From the NCBI GenBank assembly GCA_034440575.1, contig JAOTOL010001644.1, forward strand, positions 927,001 to 991,000: a DNA stretch of 64,000 nt, in the 5' to 3' direction. A model generated the notes under the pieces. That model did no database searches and was not told the DNA's origin. It saw only the letters and a list, made by a program, of their open reading frames with translations. Below are positions 54,655-64,000 of the stretch, one piece after another (within the stretch, counting starts at the first letter, position 1; every line of letters starts with the position of its first letter). The position numbers and the translations under genes were made by a program. The stretch comes from Imbricaverruca yamaguchii. Its lineage: Eukaryota > Arthropoda > Thecostraca > Neoverrucidae.

Positions 54655-56740
54655 CTTGACCGCTGCGGGTCGGTTCGCGCTTCGCCTGAGGCAGGCAGGG
54701 GCCACTGAGCGGTCAGTGGTGAGACGGCTGGCACGCGGGAGTGGCTTTCGGCCGGGTCCGGTGAATAGTATCAGGTCTTTATCCGTGTGCGGTTGTGTTT
54801 GTTGTGTGCCATTAGTGTCACAGGACTGTCATTATGCAATCGGACAACGACTCCGTCTTTATTTCCACTGAACTGCCCCACATCACGATGAAGACAGAAA
54901 GTGCCGAGTGTCTGTCTTCAAGATGACTGAGATGTTCCGCGGACTCGACGACACGTGATCGAAACAGGGTCGCCGAATCAGCCGGTCACAGGTGGGATGA
55001 TCTCTTCAAATTGTCTCCGACCTTCCAGGTCATGGCAAATGAGTGGTCGGTCTGACTCACACTGGTTTCCATGCGATGACTACAGGTGCATTGTTCCTAA
55101 AAAGTTCCGAAGCATGATTTTTTCCTTGAAAATAGGTTAAATTGTGGTAAATATGACGACCAAGGTAAACGTGGACGTTTGTAATTTTTAATACGATGCT
55201 TTTTGAGATGATTAAGACTATGCAACAACTTACTTTCTCCGCAAATGATTACTTTTAAGCTAACGGCGGTCGATACAATTGATGACGTCATAGGTACAGG
55301 TCTGTGGATTATACCCACGATGCTTCGAGAAGGAACTTTTGAATATCGCGGCAGTGAAATTCGAGCATTTGGCGACATTAGGCTATTGACGCGCTGCTTG
55401 TAGATGCGAGATTCTGCAGGATTAATTAGTTTCGGTGCTCTTATCATGAGTTTCTGGTGCTGTTATACACATTTATGTCATATGCACTGCTATGTCCTTA
55501 CAGGCCTCAGCTGATAGTGTTTCCCTGACCTGCAAGCAACAGTTAGAGGTCATCATAGATCATAAGTCGCAGGTGAACATACGACATAGATCTTCAGTGG
55601 CACTGAGAGGAGGTTAACCGGTGTTGAGCGGTTTGTGTGGGGGTGAACCGGTATCACGTCAAGCAACGCAGTTTTGGCCCACAGGCCACTAACACTTCGG
55701 AATTGGTCCTAGGGACAAAACTTTCCTTAGGGAAGATAGAGGAGACCAGGATAATTTCTTGTATGATATTTATATCAGTGTTTGAAGTCGGTTGAGTGTT
55801 GGACAATGTAATCATTACGAAAAATCGTTAGGAATTTGAGAGAGTATTCAGGTTCAAATGATGCCACATAGACATAATGGAAAGACATATTTTGCCAATT
55901 GAAGAATATTAAATTGAGTCCAGCCCATTGTTTTTCTCCATGTTAGGGCCGTGAATTTAGTTCAGTGGACGTCGACCATGAAAAATAAACTATTGTATAA
56001 ATACGATTTGCACAGATTAGCCCGCAACTATGATGTGCTGACCGTAACTACAAGCCCTTTACTTCCTTGGAATAGATTTAACCCACACCCCCAGTGTTGT
56101 ATGATGCTTTAGCCCCCACCACATGACCATTTAGGTTCTCTAATGTGTCTAGGGTGGAGGAGTGACACGATGACTTTGCCTATATAAACTTGCAAGACTA
56201 TGAACGCAATTTTACATCCCTAAATTTGATATCTGCCTTGCGGTATGCATATACAAATATATATATATATATATCATACAAGTATCACAAAGATGGTGTT
56301 TCTGCATCATATCAATCGGGATAGGAAATTATCAGTTTCAAAATATCAGGCACCTGTTTCTTTTGGGGGGGAGGGGGAAGGGGTTAACCAGGAGCTGTGA
56401 ACCTCAGCTTGTTCCAATGGTTTTATTAATTGCCGGTTCAATGTGTCACTTGTTTGCACTTCTTTCCAGCGTTTGGAATCGTCGCAGCGTTGCGATCCTG
56501 TAGCAAATGATCAAAATACCAAAGATCAAAGACGTATGCTCAGGCCATCCACAATAAACTCGACCATTGCCAAAGATCATTGTCGCACTTTCGTCCTGGC
56601 GTCTCTGGAGACCAGCAATACATTGGCTGAGTTCGAAATCTTCGAAGTTTGCTCCAAAATCAGCGAGCAATTCCAGCACCGCAAGCCAGTCCTCCTGTCT
56701 CAGTCAAGAGTCTGCGAGGAAATTTGATGCGTCAACGGCG
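54655..56740. other. About 2.1 kb without recognised gene
   Basis: Includes a minus-strand 116-codon ATG frame at 55097-55447 with no recognised domain, a short (TA)n at 56256-56274 and a G-run near 56367. Nothing else supportable. Confidence 0.35.
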
Positions 56741-56742
56741 GT

Positions 56743-56900
56743 CAGGTCACGTGACCGCCGCTCGCGGGTGACCACAGCTGCCAGCCAGGTCACGTGCCGC
56801 GCGGCACGACCGACGTGGCCACTGGCCAGCTGGCGGTGGCGTCACGTGACCGTCCGACGGCGGGGCGCACGCCCGCCGACCGTCTCGCCGGGTCACGTGA
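56743..56900. promoter_or_regulatory. Cluster of four CACGTG palindromes in a GC island
   Basis: GGTCACGTGACC (56745-56756, perfect 12-base palindrome), GGTCACGTGCC (from 56788), CGTCACGTGACC (core 56843-56848) and GGTCACGTGACA (core 56893-56898) lie within 155 bases. GTCACGTGAC is the preferred extended E-box of USF/MITF-TFE-type bHLH-ZIP factors. A bHLH-ZIP-bound promoter or enhancer is plausible inference. No transcription start is identified. Confidence 0.4.
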
Positions 56901-58080
56901 CAAGACACGGCCGCCGACGGGTCTCGTGACGCGCCGACGACGGGCGGCGCCTTTGATGCTGATCATGTGCAGGCGGCGCGCGGAGGGCGACACAACGCGC
57001 CCGCTGTCCGCAGCACCGGGCCGAAACAATAACACCGCTTAGCTGTTGCGGCGTTATTACACACGTGGAGACACGACTGCCACCTAGCCGCGACGACGCG
57101 GCTCGGGTTCTCGGGGGGGGGCTGCGCGCCGCCCGCCGGCCAGCCGAGCCGACTGTTCGCGCGCTGTCCGTCGCGACGCCATCGGTCGTCACGGCAATTT
57201 CGACGCTCGCATTACACTTGCACATGCCAATCGTGCCCGTAGGATAAATTTCCGACGGCGGCCGCTCCGCCGGCGAGCGGCAGAGGCGAGCCGAGCCGCT
57301 CTTGTCGCAGGCGTTTGATGTGGCCGCTGCCGGGTCGGCGCGCCCTTTGAAGTGGGGCCGGCGAGCGGCCGACTTATTACGGCGCGCGGCGGGTTGCCCT
57401 GTTAAACATGCTCTTCATCACTCGGCTGCAACCGACGCCATGTTGCATTCCTAATCGGCTACTAAATTAGCATAATGGATGAAGATAAACTAGCCGGGGA
57501 AAAAATGGGACACGACGTCGGGCCGGGTCCCGGTGACGCTGGGAGCTGGCTTTCGTGCGGTCCGATCGACTCGGCATCGGTCGCTTCTCCCGGCCTGTGG
57601 AGGTGGCACGTCGTGAACGGCTCGTTTTGGTGCGGCGCGACCGCTCCGGCGACGGAAGCGCCACGTCCGGCTCGTAGTTGGCACGGAGCGGCTCGCTATA
57701 CAGGCGTCGGCCGACTGCACCATGCCATCAGCCGGTGTCTCGCCGTCACGCTACGTCTGCACTAACTGAAATGGCGCCTCATTGTGTGGGTGCGTGACCG
57801 AAACACTGCACGGCCAACCGGTCCGCACTCAACGACTCCGGGCAACAACGTCGCTGCAGCGGCGGCTCGGAAGCCGGAGCTCGCGCCCAGCCAGCCCATG
57901 CAGCCGTCACGGCCGCCGCGCATCAATTATCTGCCGCTACGGTGCGTTGCATAACATGACACATTCGTCATACATGAAAATGTCTGGTCTTGTTAAGCGC
58001 CGCGCGTGCCACTTCGCACGCGGATTCCCCGCCGCGCCAATTCAAGCGCGCTGGTGTGTGGAGTTAGGAGAGTAACGAAA
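56901..58080. other. GC island and flank, no gene recognised
   Basis: CpG-rich to about 58060, with GTTTGATGTGG, TTAAACATGC and ACTAAATTAGCATAATGG words near 57310-57478. Open frames are frequent because of GC content. The ATG frame at 57475 (MDEDKLAGEKMGHDVGPG and onwards, 96 codons) has no recognised domain. Could be a CpG promoter area. Confidence 0.35.
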
Positions 58081-58432
58081 CTGTCACAAATGAAGGAGAG
58101 TTTACTCACGAGTGTCAGCCTGAAGGTAACTATGTAGTGTGTTCTTAGCACAATTATCGGAGGGCACTCTCTACTCCCACTTGTGGACAGTGCTTTCCTA
58201 TAGATGTTCCCGTTTAAAAGGATGGTTTTGTGCCTATGCCTATGCCTCATAATTTTAAATAGCCTGCTCTCGTTTTTTTCCTCCTGTTATCACTAGTTTC
58301 GCCATGCCGGGTATATTCGGTGACAGACACGACTCTCTTCCATAGTTCAAACTTAACTCCAGTATTTATCGTTTCCTACCTGTTGCTTTTTTAAAACACC
58401 ATATATTTCAGCTATTGTGGATGTGAAACTCT
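58081..58432. other. No gene recognised
   Basis: AT-rich sequence just upstream of the SINE. Nothing supportable. Confidence 0.4.
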
Positions 58433-58619
58433 TTTAATCCTTTGGGGACGAGTAGTCTAGGGGTAAGTTGCCCGTCTCACAATCGAAAGATGTCGGTTCG
58501 AGTCTCACCTGTCGCTACTCTTCGCCCGCGACCAATCGGCTTGAGAGATTGGCGACGCTACATGACTCAACGGTCGACGTGACGTAAAACCATTAGCAAC
58601 AACAACCCTTTAATCCTTT
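58433..58619 (+). mobile_element. tRNA-derived SINE-like element with 11-bp target-site duplication
   Basis: The element (58444-58608, 165 bp) is flanked by TTTAATCCTTT at 58433-58443 and 58609-58619. Its head is tRNA-like: A-box-like TAGTCTAGGGGT (about 58452) and B box GGTTCGAGTCT (about 58495), 43 bases apart as in tRNA genes. A body follows (CGCGACCAATCGGC, GAGAGATTGGCGACGC, GACGTGACGTAAAACC) and a short CAACAACAACC tail. The body is shared with copies at 2940 and 63535. RNA polymerase III transcription is expected from the boxes. It is the best-preserved copy here. Confidence 0.75.
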
Positions 58620-58743
58620 AAGGACATTCAGGAATACTCATGAAACAAAGCAATGTAGCCCTCTTATGGTGGCTACTACACGATGTCAGTCATATACCGC
58701 TTCTGGTGAACGAAAAAGTCATTTTTACATCACATAAATAACA

Positions 58744-58749
58744 TTTATT
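58744..58749 (-). terminator. Candidate polyadenylation signal for the Lbx exon
   Basis: AATAAA on the minus strand (TTTATT on plus) lies about 775 bases downstream of the Lbx stop codon. It is the first clear AATAAA I noted in that direction. No direct evidence of use. Confidence 0.3.
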
Positions 58750-59520
58750 TACAGCATTTGTAACACGGGTGGGCACCGAATCGCTCAGGCGAAGGCGCTC
58801 TCCTCGGATGGGTGGCGAAGGAGGGCTGAACTGGCCAACCCCACAACTACAGCACGACGGACATCAACGCAACTCATAGGATCGTTCAGTTACTATATTA
58901 TTATCACATTGTCTAGTAACTTCTACTTGGCCGAGCAACATCAAACACCGAGACGTCACTCAAAGACAGAGGAAGACAACGGGGATAGTGAAGGGTCTTT
59001 GGCTTTCGAGGTCCATCAAGAGGCGGACCAGCGCCTGTTGAGCGGGGCAAAATAGGCGCGCGAACCTCAACAAGGGCGGGTAATCTTGACAGGGACGTTG
59101 GAGCTGGGCCGCACGCAGCGGACTTCCTCAAAGCAACTGTCCGTCGGAGAGCCGGTAAATAATGTGGGGAAACTAGGAACTCAAGTCCGCCTAAGCACTA
59201 CATACCCAAAATTGTCCACGCACACGAACACACCCGTCACACAGGCGGAGCTCTCATGCTGGGGGGGGGGGGGCGTCGTCTCGCCTGTCGGAGTCTCGCG
59301 CTGCTCCCGGTCACATGGCGGGGACTGAAGAGCGCGAACAGAGGCGGCGCGACAAAAACGCGCCGGATACATGAACTCATTTAAAGCTTTCAACAAAAAC
59401 AAGCCGGCCGCCGGTCGCGCCGTTGACTGATGCGCGACCCGACCCGCCGGCGTCGACCCGACATCGTCGCCCGCCGGCACCGTCCGGCTTTCTCCGCGGC
59501 GCCGGCGGCGGCGGCGTCCG
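58750..59520 (-). other. Putative 3' untranslated region of the Lbx gene
   Basis: Sequence downstream of the stop codon on the minus strand. It is GC-rich near the stop (CGCCGGCGG words at 59500-59518) and carries a G-run on the plus strand at about 59261-59272. No second coding exon is visible. UTR status is inferred from position only. Confidence 0.3.
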
Positions 59521-59882
59521 CTAGTGCTGCAGCTTGCCGCTCAGGTCCTGCGGCTCGTCCAGCTTGATGGGGATGCCGAGGCTGGTCATGAGCAGCTTCT
59601 GGTGCTGCAGCGCGGTGCTGCCGTTGCGCGTGTTCTGCATGTCGCGCTTCAGCTCCTCCATGTCGCGCTTGAGCTTGGCGCGCCGGTTCTGGAACCAGGT
59701 GATCACCTGGGCGTTGGAGAGGCCCAGCGACTGGGCGATCTCGTCGCGGTCGGCCGGCGACAGGTACTTCTGGTACAGGAACCGCTTCTCCAGCTCGAAG
59801 ATCTGGTGGTTGGTGAAGGCGGTGCGCGACTTCCGCTTCTTCTTCACGGGCGGTCGCACGGCGAACATGGTCGCCTGATCGC
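59521..59882 (-). CDS. Lbx: Lbx/ladybird homeobox protein, terminal coding exon
   Basis: Encodes the C-terminal part of a ladybird-class (NK-like) homeodomain transcription factor, a nuclear regulator of muscle, nerve and heart precursor identity in animals studied. Counting from the Met at 59868, the homeodomain spans residues 11-70 (59659-59838) and includes [40 protein letters not shown] and [16 protein letters not shown]. It has Thr47, Gln50 and Asn51, the Lbx pattern. The exon probably starts at 59882: the minus strand reads TTTTCCTTCATCGGCAG|GCGATCAGGCGACCATG. That adds residues GDQAT before the Met, matching where vertebrate LBX genes place their single intron. The frame ends at TAG (59521-59523). 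The 45-residue tail finishes [12 protein letters not shown] with a PxDLS motif. The upstream exon, expected to carry an eh1 repressor motif, is not found up to 64 kb. Confidence 0.95.
59539..59553 (-). other. PxDLS motif (CtBP-binding type) in the Lbx C-terminus
   Basis: Residues 106-110 (counting from the Met at 59868) are PQDLS, in the context [10 protein letters not shown], five residues from the C-terminus. PxDLS is the established docking motif for the CtBP corepressor. Its place in a short flexible tail is suitable for binding. That this Lbx uses CtBP is inference. Confidence 0.65.
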
Positions 59883-59905
59883 CTGCCGATGAAGGAAAAC
59901 CCCGT
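59883..59905 (-). other. 3' splice site before the Lbx homeodomain exon
   Basis: Minus strand GGGGTTTTCCTTCATCGGCAG with AG at 59884-59883 gives a pyrimidine-rich acceptor and a phase that continues into [10 protein letters not shown] second AG eight bases downstream (GATCAG) is a weaker alternative. Confidence 0.75.
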
Positions 59906-60635
59906 CAGAGAGTGGAACTACATGGACGACCGGGACGGGCAGAGGATCACACTCGTCGGATCTCCTGCGGGCAGTAGGATACCATTGGGTCTGCACGCAT
60001 CAGAGCAAGGCGATTATGACCAGCTGATTGTTGGCAGCCAAGGAGACTGTCATGCTCTGAACGCTATAAAGTCATCCTAGAAAAGGAGGAAATGAGGATC
60101 ATCATCCACTGACACCAACGGCAGTAAAACACTAATCGGCAGACATCATGGTGGTGGGCTGTCGTGAGCTGTGACATAATTCCAACATAGGTGACCGAGA
60201 CGAACGAGGTGATGCAGCCAATATTTGGCTTGTTCTTGACCATACGCACTTGGAACCTCTAGCGAAACATTTATCTTCCTGGTATCCATGCAATGCCTTC
60301 ATCAGCGACGGCAGCCAATGGTGCTACTAAAATTGGCTACATGCTGGTGAAAGATGCATAAATTATGTAGCATAGTTTCCTGAATACAAATATGTGCGTA
60401 GTAACCCTCATCCATCAAACATGCACGATGTCACGTTGGATGAGCGAGAGTGAATACTTCATGATTGCACTATACGCGAAATATGAATGTCCACCAACCT
60501 GATGGGTAATGCTTGGGTGCATGTCGCTAAGTGGGCGCAGTAATTCATCAGGTCATCACCAAGTGACGACAACAATTTCTATTTCCGCCAGCACGGGCAA
60601 ACGCGTGGATGAGAGAGGTCAGCGCACGCAGGTCC
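59906..60635 (-). other. Presumed Lbx intron sequence
   Basis: Lies immediately upstream of the homeodomain exon on the minus strand. No exon or RNA gene is seen. Intronic status follows from the acceptor and from the absence of an N-terminal exon. Confidence 0.5.
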
Positions 60636-61165
60636 CTCCGCTGTTCAACATCCAGCCGGCCGGCGGTTTATTTGCAGAGCGCGGCGCGTCGCGCCGCTAC
60701 CGGGTCGCGCCGGCCAACTCGCGCGGCGCGAGACGCTGCGCGACGCGCGCCGGCGGCGATCAATCCTGCTAAATATGTTTAGAATCTGGCGCGTCCGGCG
60801 CGTCCGAGCGGCTCTGGCGCTGGCCGGGCCCGGCCGGCAGACGCCCTGTTTACGGCCGGCAATTACGATGTGATATACAGGACATTTGTCACGGCCGGCC
60901 GCGTCGCCAGACACCTCGGACGACCAGCAGGCCGTGACAGCTCCGTGCAACACGGCCGGCCGGTGTGTCGGCCGCCGCCGAGACTCGACGTCGCCGGAAG
61001 CGGGCGACAGACGCCCCCACCACCACACCCCCATCACCCTACCCCTCACCCCCTGGCCCCGGTCAGCGCCGACGGCCGTGTTTGGACGGGCGTGCGGGTC
61101 GCGTCGCTTTCGTCACGTGCACTACAATGCGCTGTCAGCCGGCGGAGATGGTGCCGTAGCACGTA
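60636..61165. promoter_or_regulatory. GC island upstream of the Lbx exon, candidate regulatory DNA
   Basis: CpG-rich sequence with CCTGCTAAATATGTTTAG at about 60765 (MEF2-like, partly palindromic), CTGTTTACGGCCGGCAATTACG at about 60846 and CACGTAATTAGC at about 61157. It lies 0.8-1.3 kb 5' of the homeodomain exon, most likely within the intron. An intronic enhancer is plausible because Lbx genes act with MEF2-class factors in muscle, but this is inference. Confidence 0.3.
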
Positions 61166-63510
61166 ATTAGCTTTTTATGTCGGCTCGGCCGTGCACCTTA
61201 TGCACCGCTGAGAGAGACAGCGCCACTTATTGTTCTCGATTAGAGCGGCGAGACCGGAACGGTACGATGACAGCGAGTGTTCTACTTTGTTTTTGTGTTG
61301 ACCTGATACTGAACAGCCTTCTTACCTTCAGCGCCGACACCCTCATCGACAACAGCAGCACCAGATCGTCTGCACTAGGGGAAGCACAGCCTCATTGGGC
61401 ACTCAGCGCCACAGAACCATGCACCGGCGGACTGGCGATGATGTACTTACGGCGTGTGACTGTGCCGTTGCGATGGGCGACATGGCAAATGCATGAAAAT
61501 GTACGACATACTGAAGGTGTAGGACGGTGTCGTCAGTACAAACATCTTCCATTCATTCCAGAATCTGATTTGGGGTATTTTCCACGACGATTCAATTCAG
61601 AAAGTTTACAGTCTGGCCATGGTCAGCCGAAAGTCAGCCAACGAACAACGTTAGCTCAGCTCCAGAATGCACACAAACAGGACCTCGCGAGCGGAGGGTC
61701 GAGCCACGCGGTGCCGAGCCCTCTGGTCGCTCAGTGAACTCTTCGCCTGACGTCATCATGTCGCACGCGTTCGCTCGACACCTGACCTCACTCAGCCGTC
61801 AGTGTCTGGGTAAAGTGTTTGCGATATTAAGATTAACCGTTTTTCCCGATAAAGGCGTTTCAGCGCATTTAGCCAGGTGTCGTCATCCCCACTGGTGCTG
61901 AAAACTCGGTCCCCTTTCTAAGAACAGTTTCTCAATATTCTCCTGACTCGCGGAAATATTCTAGTTTATGGACGACCACCGCCACACAGGTTATCTACGT
62001 GAAACAATTCGTTCATTCGTCATGCATTTGTTCATCAATTCATCCATCATTCAAGAAACCGCTGCTGATAAGTTGAAGTGCGGGGGTAATATCAGGATAT
62101 CTGTGTTCACTCCATGTATGCCACGTTAATTGGTGTAATTTGGCGATTTCGGAACGCCATGCGTGGTAACCAAAGTACCCCCCCCCAGAACACCTGAGGA
62201 AAACTGGAATGGTCATGGAAACTGGACTCTGAGGAGGTGACCCACGGAACATGACTCCTTTTTTATGGAATGTCAGTGGAAAGAGCCCACAAGATTAATG
62301 GATGCGCTCGTGCTAAGCTCCTCGAAAATGTGGGGGCAGAGTGGATGCCTGGTGACGACAGCTTGCGAAGAGAGTAGCATAGGCGAGACGAAGCCTGGCT
62401 GATGCTGGGAGAGTCTGACTTGGGCGCTAAGCAGACGTGTTACTGCATTTTTAAAACGAATTTTGAATATGAGGGATGCTTTGCAGCAATTCCGTTGGCA
62501 ATTTGAATCGTGGAACACTTTCAGAATCCTTCGTCTTGGAGATTTCAATCCAGTATCACGGACTACTCTCTGTTACACCGACACCCAGATCCCGCCGGAC
62601 GCCGGGGATTTGTTCGGAAAAATTGTATTTTTGATCTTGGGTGCTGACAGATTCCTGGGATAGAGCCAATGATTACACAAATCGCTTTAAAACATTGGGT
62701 AAAACATGTAGCTGGCCTAAGCCACCAAAATAGACGACACGTTTGTTGAACCTCAGCAACTCAACTTGTTGCAGCTTGAGTTAATCTTCTTTAATTTTCT
62801 TGGTAATTAATCACTAGCTTCGATTCACAACTCGATATAATCCGTGGGACAAGACAACCTTCAACCGTAATTTCGCTATGCAGGATGTCTTAACAAACCC
62901 TGAGGAAACGTCCGAGATCCGGGAAAGTCACAAAGATAGTTCGTAGTTGACCTTCCATCAAGACTGAACACATGGTCCTGGATGCTAATAAATATTTTGC
63001 TAACACCGTCAACCAAGATTATGATGCGTCTGATGAACATGGTGCATGATAGGTATATGATTCAATCAGGTAACATTCATATAAAGTCATAGAAATGAAG
63101 GATGAGTGTTGATGCACCTTTCAACCTCTCGGACGTCTTTTTATGTGGAATGTACTTATTCATGTGCAATCTACCAGTTGCAATGTACCTATGTGCACCC
63201 CTGCAATGCACTTATATGTACCGGATGAGATAAACCAAAAGAAGTACCAGCTGCAATACACCTATAGGTGCCAGATGCAATGCACCTTTAGGTTCAAGAT
63301 GAAATGCACATGTGGGTACCGGATACAATGTATGATCAATTGCATCATGACTACCTTGCGTGCACTTGCATAGTCTTCGAAAGTTCACCAGATTATGAAC
63401 TGTCGTAGCATTCTTAGTGCTGGAAACTGCTGGTACTGCCAGGTCATCATTTAGCAAGTCTTCTGAGATAGAAAATGACTACCGTGTGAAATAGATCCCA
63501 ATACACTGGG
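61166..63510. other. No coding exon recognised (probably Lbx intron or 5' flank)
   Basis: A plus-strand ATG frame of 186 codons (61177-61737) has no recognisable domain and a composition typical of chance frames in GC-rich DNA. Between 63140 and 63330 a loose repeat of TGCAATGYACCTATRGGT-like words recurs. Nothing resembling an Lbx N-terminal exon with an eh1-type motif was found on the minus strand. Confidence 0.45.
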
Positions 63511-63511
63511 A

Positions 63512-63692
63512 AGGGGTCCAGATTTCGGTGCTCGCGGAAGGTCAGCCGGTGTGACGTACTACTCTTGGTCGTAAGATCGTGGGTTTGAATTCCACAACCG
63601 GCGGGATTATCGAGTCCGCTCGCGACCAATCGGCGGGAGATATTGGCTTTGCTATATGTCCTAACAGTGGAATGCGTCGTAAAAGAACCCGA
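63512..63692 (+). mobile_element. SINE-like element, diverged copy
   Basis: A B-box-like GGGTTTGAATTCC (63581-63593) is followed by CGCGACCAATCGGC (63621), GGAGATATTGGC, GCTATATGTC, AACAGTGGAATGCGTCGTAAAA and CCCGAGG. The body aligns with that of 58444-58608, but the tRNA-like head differs. No target duplication was identified. Shared body with a different head suggests one SINE superfamily domain with exchanged heads. Confidence 0.5.
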
Positions 63693-64000
63693 GGTTCGTT
63701 TGAGCCCGAACTTTGACAAACGGTATTCATCAACGAAGCAATGGTTGTAAGAGCATCCGATGTCATTGTGGTAGATGCGTGGGCATTCACGGGCTGGGAT
63801 GCTGATAATCCATTCCTATTGAAGGTTGATATTCACACATTTATGGGTTATTTGGAAAAGGCTGAGAAACCTCGTAACCGCGTTTTATTCCCGTGGCGAA
63901 TTCGCCAAATGCTTGAAATGCAAGACTGTCAAGAGATTATAGCAAGTAACTCTACCGGTTAAGATCAGCACTCTGCTCAGATTTGCCCTTCTCTACTCGT
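63693..64000. other. No gene recognised
   Basis: An ATG frame of 73 codons (63741-63962: MVVRASDVIVVDAWAFTG, WDADNPFLLKVDIHTFMG and onwards) looks mildly protein-like but has no recognised domain and may continue past a splice site outside the window. Confidence 0.25.

Noticed and set aside
58444..58520. Possible functional tRNA gene
   Set aside because: A and B boxes are tRNA-like, but the acceptor ends do not pair, and the sequence continues into a shared body with an 11-bp target duplication, so a SINE explains it better.
61177..61737. 186-codon ATG frame upstream of the Lbx exon
   Set aside because: No recognised domain, no homeobox-associated motif and opposite strand to Lbx; likely chance.
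59883..64000. Search for the first Lbx exon (eh1-type FxIxxIL motif) on the minus strand
   Set aside because: No frame with such a motif plus a matching donor was found, so I assign no upstream exon within the window.

Overview
This window is eukaryotic nuclear DNA from an invertebrate, most likely an arthropod. GC-rich islands full of CCGG and CGCG alternate with AT-rich stretches. Intron-bearing genes are sparse, and microsatellites, minisatellites, DNA transposons, a LINE tail and tRNA-derived SINE-like elements are abundant. The arthropod assignment rests on the one well-supported gene: an Lbx/ladybird homeobox exon at 59521..59882 on the minus strand, whose homeodomain reads like arthropod ladybird proteins. 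A crustacean is plausible but not proven. There are no operons and nothing looks bacterial.

Layout. 0-12.2 kb: GC-rich islands with 51-bp, 44-bp, 57-bp and 18-bp minisatellites, long dinucleotide tracts and one decayed SINE-like copy. 12.6-19.9 kb: a very degenerate tandem-repeat block of roughly 27-bp units. A 3.26-kb PIF/Harbinger-like transposon (15.24-18.49 kb, transposase broken and lacking its catalytic core) and a 0.84-kb TTAA-flanked piggyBac-like non-autonomous element interrupt it. 20-26.1 kb: minisatellites, a 570-bp polypyrimidine tract and a 22/23-bp array running into a GC island. 26.6-31.5 kb: mostly unassigned sequence with a second, inverted piggyBac-like copy. 32.6-33.9 kb: a LINE 3' tail and a 103-bp minisatellite. 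38.2-43.0 kb: a large, diverged inverted repeat. One arm carries a piggyBac-like copy between TTAA duplications; the other arm has the same site empty. 46.0-47.7 kb: one piggyBac-like copy nested inside another at an internal TTAA. 49-52 kb: Tc1/mariner-like relics and a 1.1-kb array of 29-bp units. 53.5-54.7 kb: decayed minus-strand coding sequence split by a minisatellite. 56.7-61.2 kb: GC islands, a cluster of CACGTG palindromes, an intact SINE with target-site duplication, and the Lbx exon.

The Lbx exon is the only entry I regard as a functional protein-coding feature. It encodes the homeodomain and a short tail ending in a PxDLS (CtBP-binding-type) motif. The upstream exon is not visible, so it probably lies beyond 64 kb. 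Much of the rest may be introns, regulatory DNA or intergenic sequence around this developmental gene. The most interesting material is the TTAA-element family, which has five copies, an empty site, a nested insertion and a conserved cluster of AGGTCA-type half-sites, and the SINE-like family with three copies sharing a central domain.
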